A stretch of DNA of 64,000 bases from Mucilaginibacter aquariorum (GTDB taxonomy: Bacteria > Bacteroidota > Bacteroidia > Sphingobacteriales > Sphingobacteriaceae), in the NCBI RefSeq assembly GCF_024498135.1, contig NZ_JANHOH010000011.1:84294-148293 (forward strand). Reading direction: 5' to 3'. A program made the translations under genes and the position numbers. Below the pieces are notes generated by a model that worked only from the letters and a program-made list of their open reading frames with translations, was not told the origin of the DNA and did no database searches. Within the stretch, counting starts at the first letter, position 1; every line of letters starts with the position of its first letter. Below, in pieces: positions 23,773 to 32,380 of this stretch.

Positions 23773-26700
23773 ATGAAAAGAACGATATACTTATTATTTA
23801 TACTGCTGCTCATCCCTGCATTTCTCAGGGCCCAGCATACAATTAATGGCCGGGTGCTGGACGTAAGGGATGGCAGTCCATTATCTGGGGCGACCGTTAA
23901 ATTGAAAGGACAAAGCCTTTCTGCCATTACAGATAAAAACGGGGGCTTTCTTTTCCAGGCAGCCCGCCTGCCCGATACCCTGCAAATTACCTATATAGGT
24001 TATATCAGTTCGGAAGTGCCGTTGAAGCTACCGCTTAAAACTCCCTTGACTTTCACCTTAACACCCGATACCCGAACACTCCAGGAAGTGGTCGTTTCTA
24101 CCGGTTATCAGCATTTACCCAGGGAACGCGCCACCGGTTCATTTGAGCAGATCAGTAATAAGTTAATTGACCGTGAGGTGAGCGCCAATGTGCTCACCCG
24201 CCTGGACGGAATAGCAAGCAGCATTTTGTTTGACAAGCGTGGCACCGGCACAACGAATTTCAGTGTTCGCGGATTAAGTACACTCACCAGCACCATCAGC
24301 AAACCGCTGATTATCTTGGATAATTTCCCTTATGATGGTGATGTTAACAATATCAACCCAAACGATGTAGAAAGCATCACGATATTAAAAGATGCAGCGG
24401 CAAGCTCTATATGGGGTACAAAGGCCGGAAACGGGGTAATCGTGATTACTACTAAAAAAGGCAAATACAATCAGCCTTTGGCAATAATGCTGAATACCAA
24501 CTTTACCGTGGCAGCCAGACCTGATCTGTTTTATCTGCCCATGATCAGTTCTTCGGATTTTATTGACGTGGAAGAATATTTGTTTGCCAACGGAAACTAT
24601 ACTTCCGCTTTGAGCAATAGAAGGCGGCCCGTGATTTCGCCTGTTGTTGAAATTTTAAATCAGCAAAAATTGGGAGCAATCTCCGCCGCTACTGCCACTG
24701 CGCAGATTGATGCCTTACGGAAAATTGATGTACGTAATGATTTTGAAAAATATGTTTATCGGCAGGCTTTTAGTCAACAACATAATCTACAGATTTCAGG
24801 CGGAACCAACAATATGAGTAACAACCTTTCTGTAGGGTATGATCGCAATCTGCAAAGTCTGGTAGATAATCAGTACGCCCGCTTTACATTCAGAAATAGT
24901 AATACATACCGACCGGTAAAAAACCTGCAATTACAGACCAGTATCCAATACACTCAAAGCATTACCATCACCAACAGCCAGGGCGGATATGGCAGTATCT
25001 ATCCGGGCGGTGGTAAAACCGGGCTTTATCCCTATGCACAATTAGCCGATGCCAGCGGCAATCCATTGCCCATAGCCAAAGATTACCGGTATAACTATAT
25101 TGATACCGTCGGTCACGGCACTTTACTGGACTGGAAATATCGCCCTTTACAGGAGATCCAGCTTGCGGATAATACCAATAAGTTACATGACCTCTTATTG
25201 AATGCCGGTTTATCCTATCAGTTTACACCCGCTTTAAGCGCCGAAGTACGTTATCAATATGAAAATGCAGATGGTAACGTAAGAAATTATTACAGCCCTG
25301 ATACTTATTTTACCCGTAACCTCATCAACCGTTATACGCAGGTGGCCGGCAATACCATTACCCAAATTATCCCTGACGGCGGGATACTTGACCTTACACA
25401 AAACAATATAAAATCCAATGATATACGCGGTCAGCTGAACTTTAATAAAGACTGGCACCAAAAACACCGGGTTAATGCCATTGCCGGAGCAGAGATCACC
25501 CAAAGCAGTACCGACATCAGCAAAGAAAGAACCTATGGCTACAATAGTGAATCGTTGACCTCTTCTGCTGTGGATTTGGTTAATCTCTACCCGCAGTATG
25601 GCAATTTAGGGGTCAATGCCGCGGTTCCTTATGTCAATTCCTTTAGCGGTCTGCTAAACCGGACTGTTTCTGTTTACGGCAACGGTTCTTATACCTATAA
25701 TAACCGCTATACCCTTAGCTTGAGCGCACGCCGGGATGCATCTAATCTTTTTGGGGTAGAAACGAATCGTAAATGGGTTCCTCTTTGGTCAACTGGTGCA
25801 TCCTGGTTATTATCAGATGAAGGCTTTTATCATATAGAAGCATTGCCCTATCTAAAATTGAGGGCCACCTATGGCTTTAGCGGTAATGTCAATAATACCA
25901 TACCGGCATTAACAACGATACAGTATAACACGCCAAACTCCGCTAACAGTATTACCGGACTACCCTTTGCCAATATTACCAATTTCCCTAATCCCAACCT
26001 GCGATGGGAGAAGATAGGCATGTTTAATTTAGGACTTGACTTTGGCAGCCAGGGTAACCGCATTTCAGGAAGCCTGGAATATTATTATAAGAATGCAACA
26101 GATTTGATCGGTCTTGTTCCCGCCGATCTGACGATTGGCGCGGGTGACTACCTCAATGAAAACAGCGCAGATCTAAAGACACATGGATTGGATTTTACAC
26201 TGAATACGATCAATTTGCGGGGCAGGTTTAACTGGAACTCGGCTCTTTTGTTTTCTATGAATAAAAACAAGGTCGCCCAATATCTCTACACCCCGTCAAG
26301 CCCCACCGCTTATATCGGTAACGGCTCCTTAATTTCACCCATTATCGGACAAGCGGCTTACGAAATTGTAAGCTATAAATGGGCGGGGCTTGACCCGGCT
26401 ACCGGGAATCCACAAGCTTACCTGAACGGAAAAGTAAGCCAGGATTATAATGCTATTACCAGTTCGGCGGGTTTCAATGACTTGGTATTTCATGGCTCTG
26501 CCTTACCGCAGTACTTCGGTTCGCTGCGCAATGATTTTGAATACAAAGGTTTCGCGCTTTCTGTTAACCTGACTTATCGTTTTGATTATTATTTCCGCAG
26601 GAACGCGCTCAGTTATTACAGCCTTTTTAATAGCTGGATAGGCTATAGTGAATACGAAAACCGCTGGCAGAAACCCGGTGATGAAAAAATCACCAATGTA

Positions 26701-26985
26701 CCCTCCATGATCTATCCGGCCAACAGCAGCCGTGACGCGGTTTATGATTATTCCAGCGTTACAGTGGAGAAAGGGGACAATATCCGTTTGCAGGATATCC
26801 GGTTAAGTTATCAGTTCAACAGGTCGAACTATCCACGACTGCCGGTAAAGGGTATTTTGTTTTATACCTATGCCAATAACATTGCCATCCTTTGGCGGGC
26901 AAATAAACTGGGCCTCGACCCTGATTACGGACAGTCGCTTCCTGCGGTGAGAACAATAGCCTTTGGATGCAAAATAGATTTATGA
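23773..26985 (+). CDS. SusC/RagA-type TonB-dependent outer membrane transporter
   Basis: The 1070-aa protein has a signal peptide, a CarboxypepD_reg-like domain (about 20-95: INGRVLDVRDGSPLSGATVK), the TonB-box-like LQEVVVSTGYQ, and a plug domain with VRGLSTLTSTISKPLIILDN and NPNDVESITILKDAAASSIW. These are followed by a long beta-barrel with a C-terminal outer membrane strand. It should import a polymer fragment or peptide across the outer membrane with its SusD partner and TonB energy. The substrate cannot be told, since no glycosidase or peptidase is linked. Confidence 0.95.
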   Translation: MKRTIYLLFILLLIPAFLRAQHTINGRVLDVRDGSPLSGATVKLKGQSLSAITDKNGGFLFQAARLPDTLQITYIGYISSEVPLKLPLKTPLTFTLTPDTRTLQEVVVSTGYQHLPRERATGSFEQISNKLIDREVSANVLTRLDGIASSILFDKRGTGTTNFSVRGLSTLTSTISKPLIILDNFPYDGDVNNINPNDVESITILKDAAASSIWGTKAGNGVIVITTKKGKYNQPLAIMLNTNFTVAARPDLFYLPMISSSDFIDVEEYLFANGNYTSALSNRRRPVISPVVEILNQQKLGAISAATATAQIDALRKIDVRNDFEKYVYRQAFSQQHNLQISGGTNNMSNNLSVGYDRNLQSLVDNQYARFTFRNSNTYRPVKNLQLQTSIQYTQSITITNSQGGYGSIYPGGGKTGLYPYAQLADASGNPLPIAKDYRYNYIDTVGHGTLLDWKYRPLQEIQLADNTNKLHDLLLNAGLSYQFTPALSAEVRYQYENADGNVRNYYSPDTYFTRNLINRYTQVAGNTITQIIPDGGILDLTQNNIKSNDIRGQLNFNKDWHQKHRVNAIAGAEITQSSTDISKERTYGYNSESLTSSAVDLVNLYPQYGNLGVNAAVPYVNSFSGLLNRTVSVYGNGSYTYNNRYTLSLSARRDASNLFGVETNRKWVPLWSTGASWLLSDEGFYHIEALPYLKLRATYGFSGNVNNTIPALTTIQYNTPNSANSITGLPFANITNFPNPNLRWEKIGMFNLGLDFGSQGNRISGSLEYYYKNATDLIGLVPADLTIGAGDYLNENSADLKTHGLDFTLNTINLRGRFNWNSALLFSMNKNKVAQYLYTPSSPTAYIGNGSLISPIIGQAAYEIVSYKWAGLDPATGNPQAYLNGKVSQDYNAITSSAGFNDLVFHGSALPQYFGSLRNDFEYKGFALSVNLTYRFDYYFRRNALSYYSLFNSWIGYSEYENRWQKPGDEKITNVPSMIYPANSSRDAVYDYSSVTVEKGDNIRLQDIRLSYQFNRSNYPRLPVKGILFYTYANNIAILWRANKLGLDPDYGQSLPAVRTIAFGCKIDL

Positions 26986-27010
26986 TACTACTGCTAAAAT
27001 TAGAATTAAT

Positions 27011-28390
27011 ATGAAAAAGCAAAACTCCCTTTATATACGACTAATGCACCAATGCAGTTACACGAAATGGTTGCTATTACTTTTAACCTGCCTGGTACTC
27101 GCTTCCTGTAAAAAATACCTGGATGCCAAGCCCGACAAAACTTTGGCTGTACCATCAACGTTGCAGGATTTCCAGGCTATTCTGGATAACAATTTCTTAA
27201 ACCTGGATTACCCCTTTGCGGGAGATATTGGTAGCGATGATTATTTTTTAAAAGCAAGTGATCTGTCAAATTTTTCAACCAATGATCAGCTTACTTACGT
27301 TTGGGGTGCGAATACCGCCAATGATCTGGACTGGAATTATGCGTACAATATGGTTGAGCGCTGCAATGTGGTTTTGGATGGTTTGGAAAAGAACAATGTT
27401 CAGGGCGGGGCATCCATTAAGGGAAGTGCCTTATTCTTCCGGGGATATACCTTTTTCCAGGTGGCCAATGTTTTTTCATTACCTTATGACGCCGGGAACA
27501 GTAATAGCTTACCGGGAATACCATTACGTTTAAGTGCTGATATTACCGTTAAGACAACCCGGAGTTCCATGCAGGAAACCTATCAGCAGATCATCAGTGA
27601 TCTGAGATCATCCCTGCCTTTATTACAGGTATCACCAAAGGTAAAAACAAGGCCATCCAAGCCAGCTGCTTACGGGGCATTGGCGCGCACCTATCTTGCG
27701 ATGGGTGATTATACGAATGCCAATAAATATGCTGATTCCTGTTTGCAGTTGTACAACAAATTAATGGATTACAATACACTGGACAGTACAATCGCCAATC
27801 CGATCAGCCAGTTCAATGATGAAGTGATCTTTCATGCAACAACATCGGGCAGGGATGGTGTTTTAAACCCCTATTATGCACGGGTAGATACCAATCTCTA
27901 TGCAACCTATACGAATAATGATCTTCGTAAGCATATTTTTTATACCTACGCGGATGATGGTTATTATGAGTTTAAAGGAGATTATACCGGGCAGAGTTAT
28001 GGTTCATTATTTGGTGGCATCGCTGTAGACGAAATGCTGCTGGTCAGGGCTGAAACCTATGCAAGACTGGGCAACAACTCCAATGCCATTGCCGATTTGA
28101 ATCTGTTATTGGTCAAACGATACTCCAAATCGAGCTTTATACCTTACCCGGAGAATTATGCAAACCCATTGCCATTAATTTTGCAGGAACGCAGAAAGGA
28201 ACTGGCTTTCAGAAGTGAGATCAGATGGAGTGATTTGAGAAGGCTCAATAAAGAACCTCAATATGCGAAGACGTTAACAAGGGTAATTAATGGCCAGATC
28301 TATACTTTACCGCCCAACGACAAGCGATATGCCTGGCTGATACCGGTAAGTGTGATACAAGAGAGCGGGATAAGTCAGAATACCAGATAA
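27011..28390 (+). CDS. SusD/RagB-family surface lipoprotein
   Basis: The 459-aa protein has a lipoprotein signal ending LVLASCKKYLDAKPDKTLAV (lipobox LASC). The SusD helical scaffold follows: YAYNMVERCNVVLDGLEKN, GSALFFRGYTFFQVANVFSL and the TPR region AYGALARTYLAMGDYTNANK. The typical C-terminus LQERRKELAFRSEIRWSDLR is present. It binds the substrate over the SusC barrel. It lies 25 bp downstream of susC and is followed by a terminator. Confidence 0.95.
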   Translation: MKKQNSLYIRLMHQCSYTKWLLLLLTCLVLASCKKYLDAKPDKTLAVPSTLQDFQAILDNNFLNLDYPFAGDIGSDDYFLKASDLSNFSTNDQLTYVWGANTANDLDWNYAYNMVERCNVVLDGLEKNNVQGGASIKGSALFFRGYTFFQVANVFSLPYDAGNSNSLPGIPLRLSADITVKTTRSSMQETYQQIISDLRSSLPLLQVSPKVKTRPSKPAAYGALARTYLAMGDYTNANKYADSCLQLYNKLMDYNTLDSTIANPISQFNDEVIFHATTSGRDGVLNPYYARVDTNLYATYTNNDLRKHIFYTYADDGYYEFKGDYTGQSYGSLFGGIAVDEMLLVRAETYARLGNNSNAIADLNLLLVKRYSKSSFIPYPENYANPLPLILQERRKELAFRSEIRWSDLRRLNKEPQYAKTLTRVINGQIYTLPPNDKRYAWLIPVSVIQESGISQNTR

Positions 28391-28392
28391 AG

Positions 28393-28416
28393 AAGGGGGA
28401 GAATTTCTCCCCTTTC
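28393..28416 (+). terminator. terminator of Sus operon
   Basis: GGGGGAGAA / TTTCTCCCC inverted repeat directly after the SusD stop, followed by TTTCTTTATT. Confidence 0.75.
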
Positions 28417-28430
28417 TTTATTAACTCAAA

Positions 28431-28763
28431 TTAGTTTTTAAGAAACACATCTCCGGCCGATGTGTTTTTAGCAGTGATACGTCCGCTCAGGCCTGTGTCA
28501 ATTTGTGGCTCACCGGGATTGTTAGGATCTTCGGCTGCCTGTATTGCACAGATATTGGCGTTCCCACTACAAGATGGACTGCCTGACAGTTCAACATAAT
28601 TGCTTGGGGAGGTTACACTTCCGCTGCCATCATACTGCCAGTACGGATTGGCCAGCGTCTTTTTTTCGGGGACTTTCATAGCGACTGCCGCACCAACTCC
28701 TAAAATAATTGTAAGCATGGCTACTATAGCCACAACTTTGTTTTTGAACAGTTTAATGTTCAT
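28431..28763 (-). CDS. DUF6520-family small exported protein
   Basis: ATG 28763 gives MNIKLFKNKVVAIVAMLTII, a signal-like hydrophobic helix, then PYWQYDGSGSVTSPSNYVEL and a short Cys-containing stretch SPSCSGNANICAIQAAED. This matches the DUF6520 family of about 90-110 aa, often found near SusC/SusD loci. An upstream in-frame ATG (28802) would add 13 residues without support. It converges with the susD gene. Confidence 0.78.
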   Translation of the reverse strand: MNIKLFKNKVVAIVAMLTIILGVGAAVAMKVPEKKTLANPYWQYDGSGSVTSPSNYVELSGSPSCSGNANICAIQAAEDPNNPGEPQIDTGLSGRITAKNTSAGDVFLKN

Positions 28764-28802
28764 AATGGGTGAACTTTTTATAATAGCAAAAAAGGGCTCC
28801 AA

Positions 28803-29547
28803 AAACTTTATATTCGTATAGTTATGTGACGTTTTGCCTTTAGGCAGGCCTCACCGGAAACTTTTACACCCTGGGTGCTGCTGTTTCCATTTGCCCGAAT
28901 AGCCCGGCACGGCTATTCGGGTTTTTCGTGAATAATGCATCTTTACGGTCGTGAACACTGGTGTGGGTAATTCTCTTTCGGACGTAAGCATGATTAAAAA
29001 GAGGCCGGATGTTGATGGTATAAAACCACAGACATGCTGCCATGTACCTCTGGATAAAACGGATGCAAAGCGCTGCCATAGCGGCCAGCATGACCTTTGA
29101 GTTATAATCCTCTGCCATGTCCCTGATTGTTGCTGCATCAAACGTTTTCATCCTCTACATTTTTTCTTGTTAATCAACTTAACACCAGCGGCGCAGCCTT
29201 GGCGTCACCTATCCTGGGTTTGTGCACTTTATCGCTGTACCCGCGTTCCATGCATCAGCATCCGGTGCCATCTTAACAGTACCGGCCGGATATCCCACTG
29301 ATAGTTTTTACTTTAGGGGCTGCTATCATGTTGCTGATGCTCTGCCGCCAGGAAATGGCGGCTCGGCTCCCGGTACTCCCCTGCATATTTTTGCAACTGT
29401 ATTGATCGTTGCATTTAGTAAATCTCGGTATCTGCTTTCCCCAAAAGCATAAAAAAACAGAGATAATGAGGATGGAAAAACACTAAAGGAGGTAAGTTTT
29501 TTTATGCCTGTCTTTGAGAAAAAGAAGTGAATGGGGTAAAACAAGCC
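28803..29547. other. intergenic region with orphan terminator
   Basis: No convincing gene. An open frame on the minus strand (28864-29151) has no recognisable domain and is interrupted by the hairpin at 28894-28926, which has a T tail in the plus direction. The rest contains a short GC-rich stretch (29220-29420) with no feature I can name. Confidence 0.35.
28894..28926 (+). terminator. strong orphan terminator
   Basis: CCCGAATAGCC / GGCTATTCGGG, 11-bp perfect stem with a CGGCAC loop, followed by TTTTT. There is no plus-strand gene upstream within the preceding 500 bp after the Sus operon terminator. Confidence 0.75.
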
Positions 29548-30504
29548 TTAAAGACTATCTGAAGGCGGGTATCCAAAAAACTTCTTGAACTGTATACGGA
29601 AGCTTTGCACATCCTTATATCCCACTAACTTATATACTTCATTGGTGGATAGTTGGCCCGCTGCAAACAGTCGTTTTGCGTTCTGTAGACGGAGGTTGAT
29701 CAGGAATGCATGTGGTGTAGTGCCAAATTCTTCTTTGAAATTTTCGATCAGTGTTTTCTCCGTGATATGAAAAGTGCGGATCAGTGTTTGGTTGCTGAGT
29801 TCGGAGTCTGTATAATTTTTTTCCAGGAAGTCCTTAACGCGGTAGGCCGGTTGTTCCAATTTGATTGAAACCAGTTCGTCATATTGGGCCAGCAATTGTT
29901 TGAAGAACCGGAGCAGCTCTGCTTCAACATCCGTTACTTTATGATCATTCAGCTCGTATAACTGGAGCAGTGTCCGGTAGATGGGTCCTGCTATCGGGCA
30001 TCTGGGCATATGTCCATATAAGGAACTTCCGTTATCGAGGTCAAAAACAAATGCTTTCAGTTTGGGATATTGGCCGATATCTTTTTTCAGCCACTCCATT
30101 CTTGGAGCAATGTAAAAGATACGGTGAATACCGGGCTGCAGGCTACCGAAGTATTCGCCTGGTTTGTTGAAAGTAGCATAGCAGGAACCCTTGTCTGCTT
30201 CGGTAATGAGAGTACCATCTGGAGTGGAAAAACGAATGTGTCCCTCCAGCATGAAAAAAAGGAACAGGGCTGGTTCATCCACCTGGTAACTCAGGGACAA
30301 CTCCCTGTCCAGGTTAAATTCATACAGTTCAATATAAAACAGGTAATGGTTATGATACTGGCGAAGTAATGTACCCCCTTCCAGTCGGATCAACTCGGCA
30401 TCGGTATAGTTTACCGGGTAACGACTGTACCCTGGCGGTTTTTGACGAATGGGGCTCCGGGAAATAACCGGAGAAGAAAAATATAAGATGATAGGGTTTT
30501 TCAT
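29548..30504 (-). CDS. AraC-family transcriptional regulator
   Basis: The 318-aa protein has an N-terminal cupin-like sensing domain (ELSLSYQVDEPALFLFFMLE and KGSCYATFNKPGEYFGSLQP). The C-terminal AraC domain has two helix-turn-helices: LIRTFHITEKTLIENFKEEF then GTTPHAFLINLRLQNAKRLF, and LSTNEVYKLVGYKDVQSFRI then FKKFFGYPPSDSL. The ligand is unknown. It stands alone beside a 1.35-kb intergenic stretch. Confidence 0.88.
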   Translation of the reverse strand: MKNPIILYFSSPVISRSPIRQKPPGYSRYPVNYTDAELIRLEGGTLLRQYHNHYLFYIELYEFNLDRELSLSYQVDEPALFLFFMLEGHIRFSTPDGTLITEADKGSCYATFNKPGEYFGSLQPGIHRIFYIAPRMEWLKKDIGQYPKLKAFVFDLDNGSSLYGHMPRCPIAGPIYRTLLQLYELNDHKVTDVEAELLRFFKQLLAQYDELVSIKLEQPAYRVKDFLEKNYTDSELSNQTLIRTFHITEKTLIENFKEEFGTTPHAFLINLRLQNAKRLFAAGQLSTNEVYKLVGYKDVQSFRIQFKKFFGYPPSDSL

Positions 30505-31006
30505 AGGCTTGCTAAAAATCTGGCTGCCTCCTATCTGTATCAGGAGTCTGCCTTAGATGTGTTTAATCATAGATAATTTTAATATTGCAATAGCTTATTT
30601 AATTAAGCTGCTTAATCTCGGCGTTATTTATATTCAAAAGTGTGACATGCGTAAATATTTTTTTTCGGATTGAATAAATGCATTTTTTTAATGCGAAAAC
30701 AGTGGTAAAAGGGTGGTGACTTTTGGGGGCGAAAAAGGGAGCAAACACCCAATAATTTGCCTGATTATCACTTCAACGCCAACAATTATTGCATAAATCG
30801 GCTCTTTTGGGGTTCCTCGCGATGAAAAAAGTAAAAAATAGTTACTACCCTTTACCCCTGTAAAAAAAATCTTCTCTCTATGACAGCAGTTTCATCATAA
30901 CCGAACCATTTATTCTGATATGTATCGGGAGAATCTTCCGGCGAAGTATCCTTTTAATTTTCTCCTATTTATCTGTTTCCTTATTTCAGATGATCGTGCA
31001 CTTATC

Positions 31007-31290
31007 TTATCTACCCTTTTCTTTGCAATTTTTAGCTAAAGCGTTAACACCGTATTTTATCAGATTAAAGTTATGCTCCTGAAAATCTTTTATCAATCGA
31101 TTACATTACAAAATGAGTTGATCTACATTACAAAAAAGGTCGTTCTACCTTAATAAATGGATTAATATACATCACAAATGAAGTTGCTTTACCTACCCTT
31201 TTTTCGCAATTTTTAGCTAAAACGTGAGTTTTATCCCATCTGGTTAAAGTTATAGTATGGGTGTCTTTTTGTCAATAAACAATGGTTCAG
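31007..31290. repeat. diverged direct repeats in long intergenic stretch
   Basis: Two related segments of about 90 bp (near 31007 and 31185) share GCAATTTTTAGCTAAA, ATTAAAGTTA or GTTAAAGTTA, and TCTTTT with CAAT. Between them TACATTACAAA-type units recur three times (31103-31175) with GTTG/GTTC spacing. No ORF spans them. Part of the gene-free 30505-31857. Confidence 0.5.
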
Positions 31291-31322
31291 AACGTACTTA
31301 ACAAATGATAAAATCGACATTG

Positions 31323-31352
31323 CCAATTGTTAATTGATCAATTAACAATTGG
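31323..31352. promoter_or_regulatory. perfect 30-bp palindrome
   Basis: CCAATTGTTAATTGA and its exact complement abut with no spacer. It is followed by TTGACTTATTACTTTTC, which may be promoter-like. This could be a cruciform, an operator or a replication or recombination site. Confidence 0.55.
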
Positions 31353-31663
31353 GTTGACTTATTACTTTTCTTATTCGCCGAATATTTTTGCACTTTTTAT
31401 CATCCCATTATTGGCTATCTGAATATTGTTTGTTGACAGAAACCCTACAGAAAAGTCGCTCTCCTAATAACCATAGTATTCAGGACACATTAATACAAAA
31501 ACACTTTCCGTTTACACCATAAATTTCAACGATCCGTTCGGGATATGCTAAACGTTTATCGAATAATTTAAAACTTTAACTTATAGGATTTGTCACGGAA
31601 AAGTGTGTAGCGATGCTGATTCATCAGGCCCCGTTATTTGAAAATCTGAATGGTAAAAGAGCG

Positions 31664-31705
31664 TCCAATACTGGTAACTTAGAGTACCAGTATTGGATTT
31701 TTTTT
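31664..31705 (+). terminator. strong orphan terminator, possible sRNA end
   Basis: TCCAATACTGGTA / TACCAGTATTGGA, a perfect 13-bp stem with an 8-nt loop, followed by a run of eight or nine T. No plus-strand gene precedes it in this intergenic region. Confidence 0.75.
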
Positions 31706-31720
31706 GAACTAACCACTAAT

Positions 31721-31850
31721 CCCGATAGGGGATAAAACAAGCACAGTTTTACTATACAGTCCCGATAGGGTATAATTATGGCATTAATAGAAAATATGAC
31801 CCCGATAGGGTATAGTTAATAAATTTTATTTACATTTGTACCCGAAAGGG
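31721..31850 (+). promoter_or_regulatory. four hipB operators at 40-bp spacing
   Basis: CCCGATAGGG begins at 31721, 31761 and 31801, and CCCGAAAGGG at 31841, exactly 40 bp apart. Flanks extend the symmetry (TA-CCC...GGG-TA). A -7 box TACATTTG (31831-31838) lies between sites 3 and 4, so bound HipB would block the promoter. Confidence 0.85.
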
Positions 31851-31857
31851 TATAAAT

Positions 31858-32061
31858 ATGTTGTCAGAGTATTTGAAGAAAAAAAGGAAATCACTAAATC
31901 TCACGCAGGAAGACCTGGCATCTAAAGCGGGAGTCGGACTTAGGGTCGTTCGTGAGATGGAGCAGGGAAAACCAACATTGCGAATGGATAAAGTGAATCA
32001 GGTGTTGATGTTATTTGGCGCAGAACTCGGAGTGGTATTAAAAGTAAAAAATGATGAGTAG
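31858..32061 (+). CDS. hipB: HipB-like XRE antitoxin
   Basis: The 67-aa protein MLSEYLKKKRKSLNLTQEDL with ASKAGVGLRVVREMEQGKPT and LRMDKVNQVLMLFGAELGVV is a Cro/C1-type helix-turn-helix in the short HipB form. It should bind the CCCGATAGGG operators upstream, repressing the operon together with the HipA proteins. The start follows the fourth operator by 7 bp. Its end overlaps the next gene by 11 bp. Confidence 0.9.
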   Translation: MLSEYLKKKRKSLNLTQEDLASKAGVGLRVVREMEQGKPTLRMDKVNQVLMLFGAELGVVLKVKNDE

Positions 32062-32377
32062 GAAAGGTTTGGTGTATTTTCAGGACACGCTGGCTGGTGT
32101 ACTTGCGGAGACTGATGATGGTTACGAATTTACTTACCAGGCTGATTATTTAGAGAATAAGAACGCAAACCCGGTAAGCTTAACGCTGCCATTGTCAACC
32201 CAGAAATATGAAAGTAAAGTATTGTTTGCTTTTTTCGATGGCTTGATACCGGAAGGTTGGCTACTGGATTTGGCAACAACACACTGGAAGGTCAAAAGCA
32301 ATGACCGGTTTGAATTATTGCTATTAACATGCAGGGATGCAATCGGAGCTGTAACGGTTATTCCCGAAATAGATTAA
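32051..32377 (+). CDS. hipS: HipS-like (HipA N-subdomain 1) protein
   Basis: The 108-aa protein reads GLVYFQDTLAGVLAETDDGY, then YQADYLENKNANPVSLTLPL, then GLIPEGWLLDLA. It is the N-subdomain 1 of HipA encoded as a separate gene, which defines the HipBST arrangement, where the small protein neutralises the HipT kinase. Two ATG codons (32051, 32054) are possible starts. It overlaps hipB and ends 3 bp before hipT. Confidence 0.85.
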   Translation: MMSRKGLVYFQDTLAGVLAETDDGYEFTYQADYLENKNANPVSLTLPLSTQKYESKVLFAFFDGLIPEGWLLDLATTHWKVKSNDRFELLLLTCRDAIGAVTVIPEID

Positions 32378-32380
32378 GCT

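Noticed and set aside
28864..29151. 95-aa minus-strand ORF
   Set aside because: It contains a perfect terminator hairpin and has no recognisable domain or promoter. Left as a low-probability frame.
29222..29452. 76-aa plus-strand ORF in the intergenic region
   Set aside because: GC-rich, low-information peptide without conserved pattern or promoter.
31721..31850. CRISPR-like array of evenly spaced repeats
   Set aside because: The repeats are only 10 bp, palindromic and placed around a promoter, so they are operators rather than CRISPR repeats.
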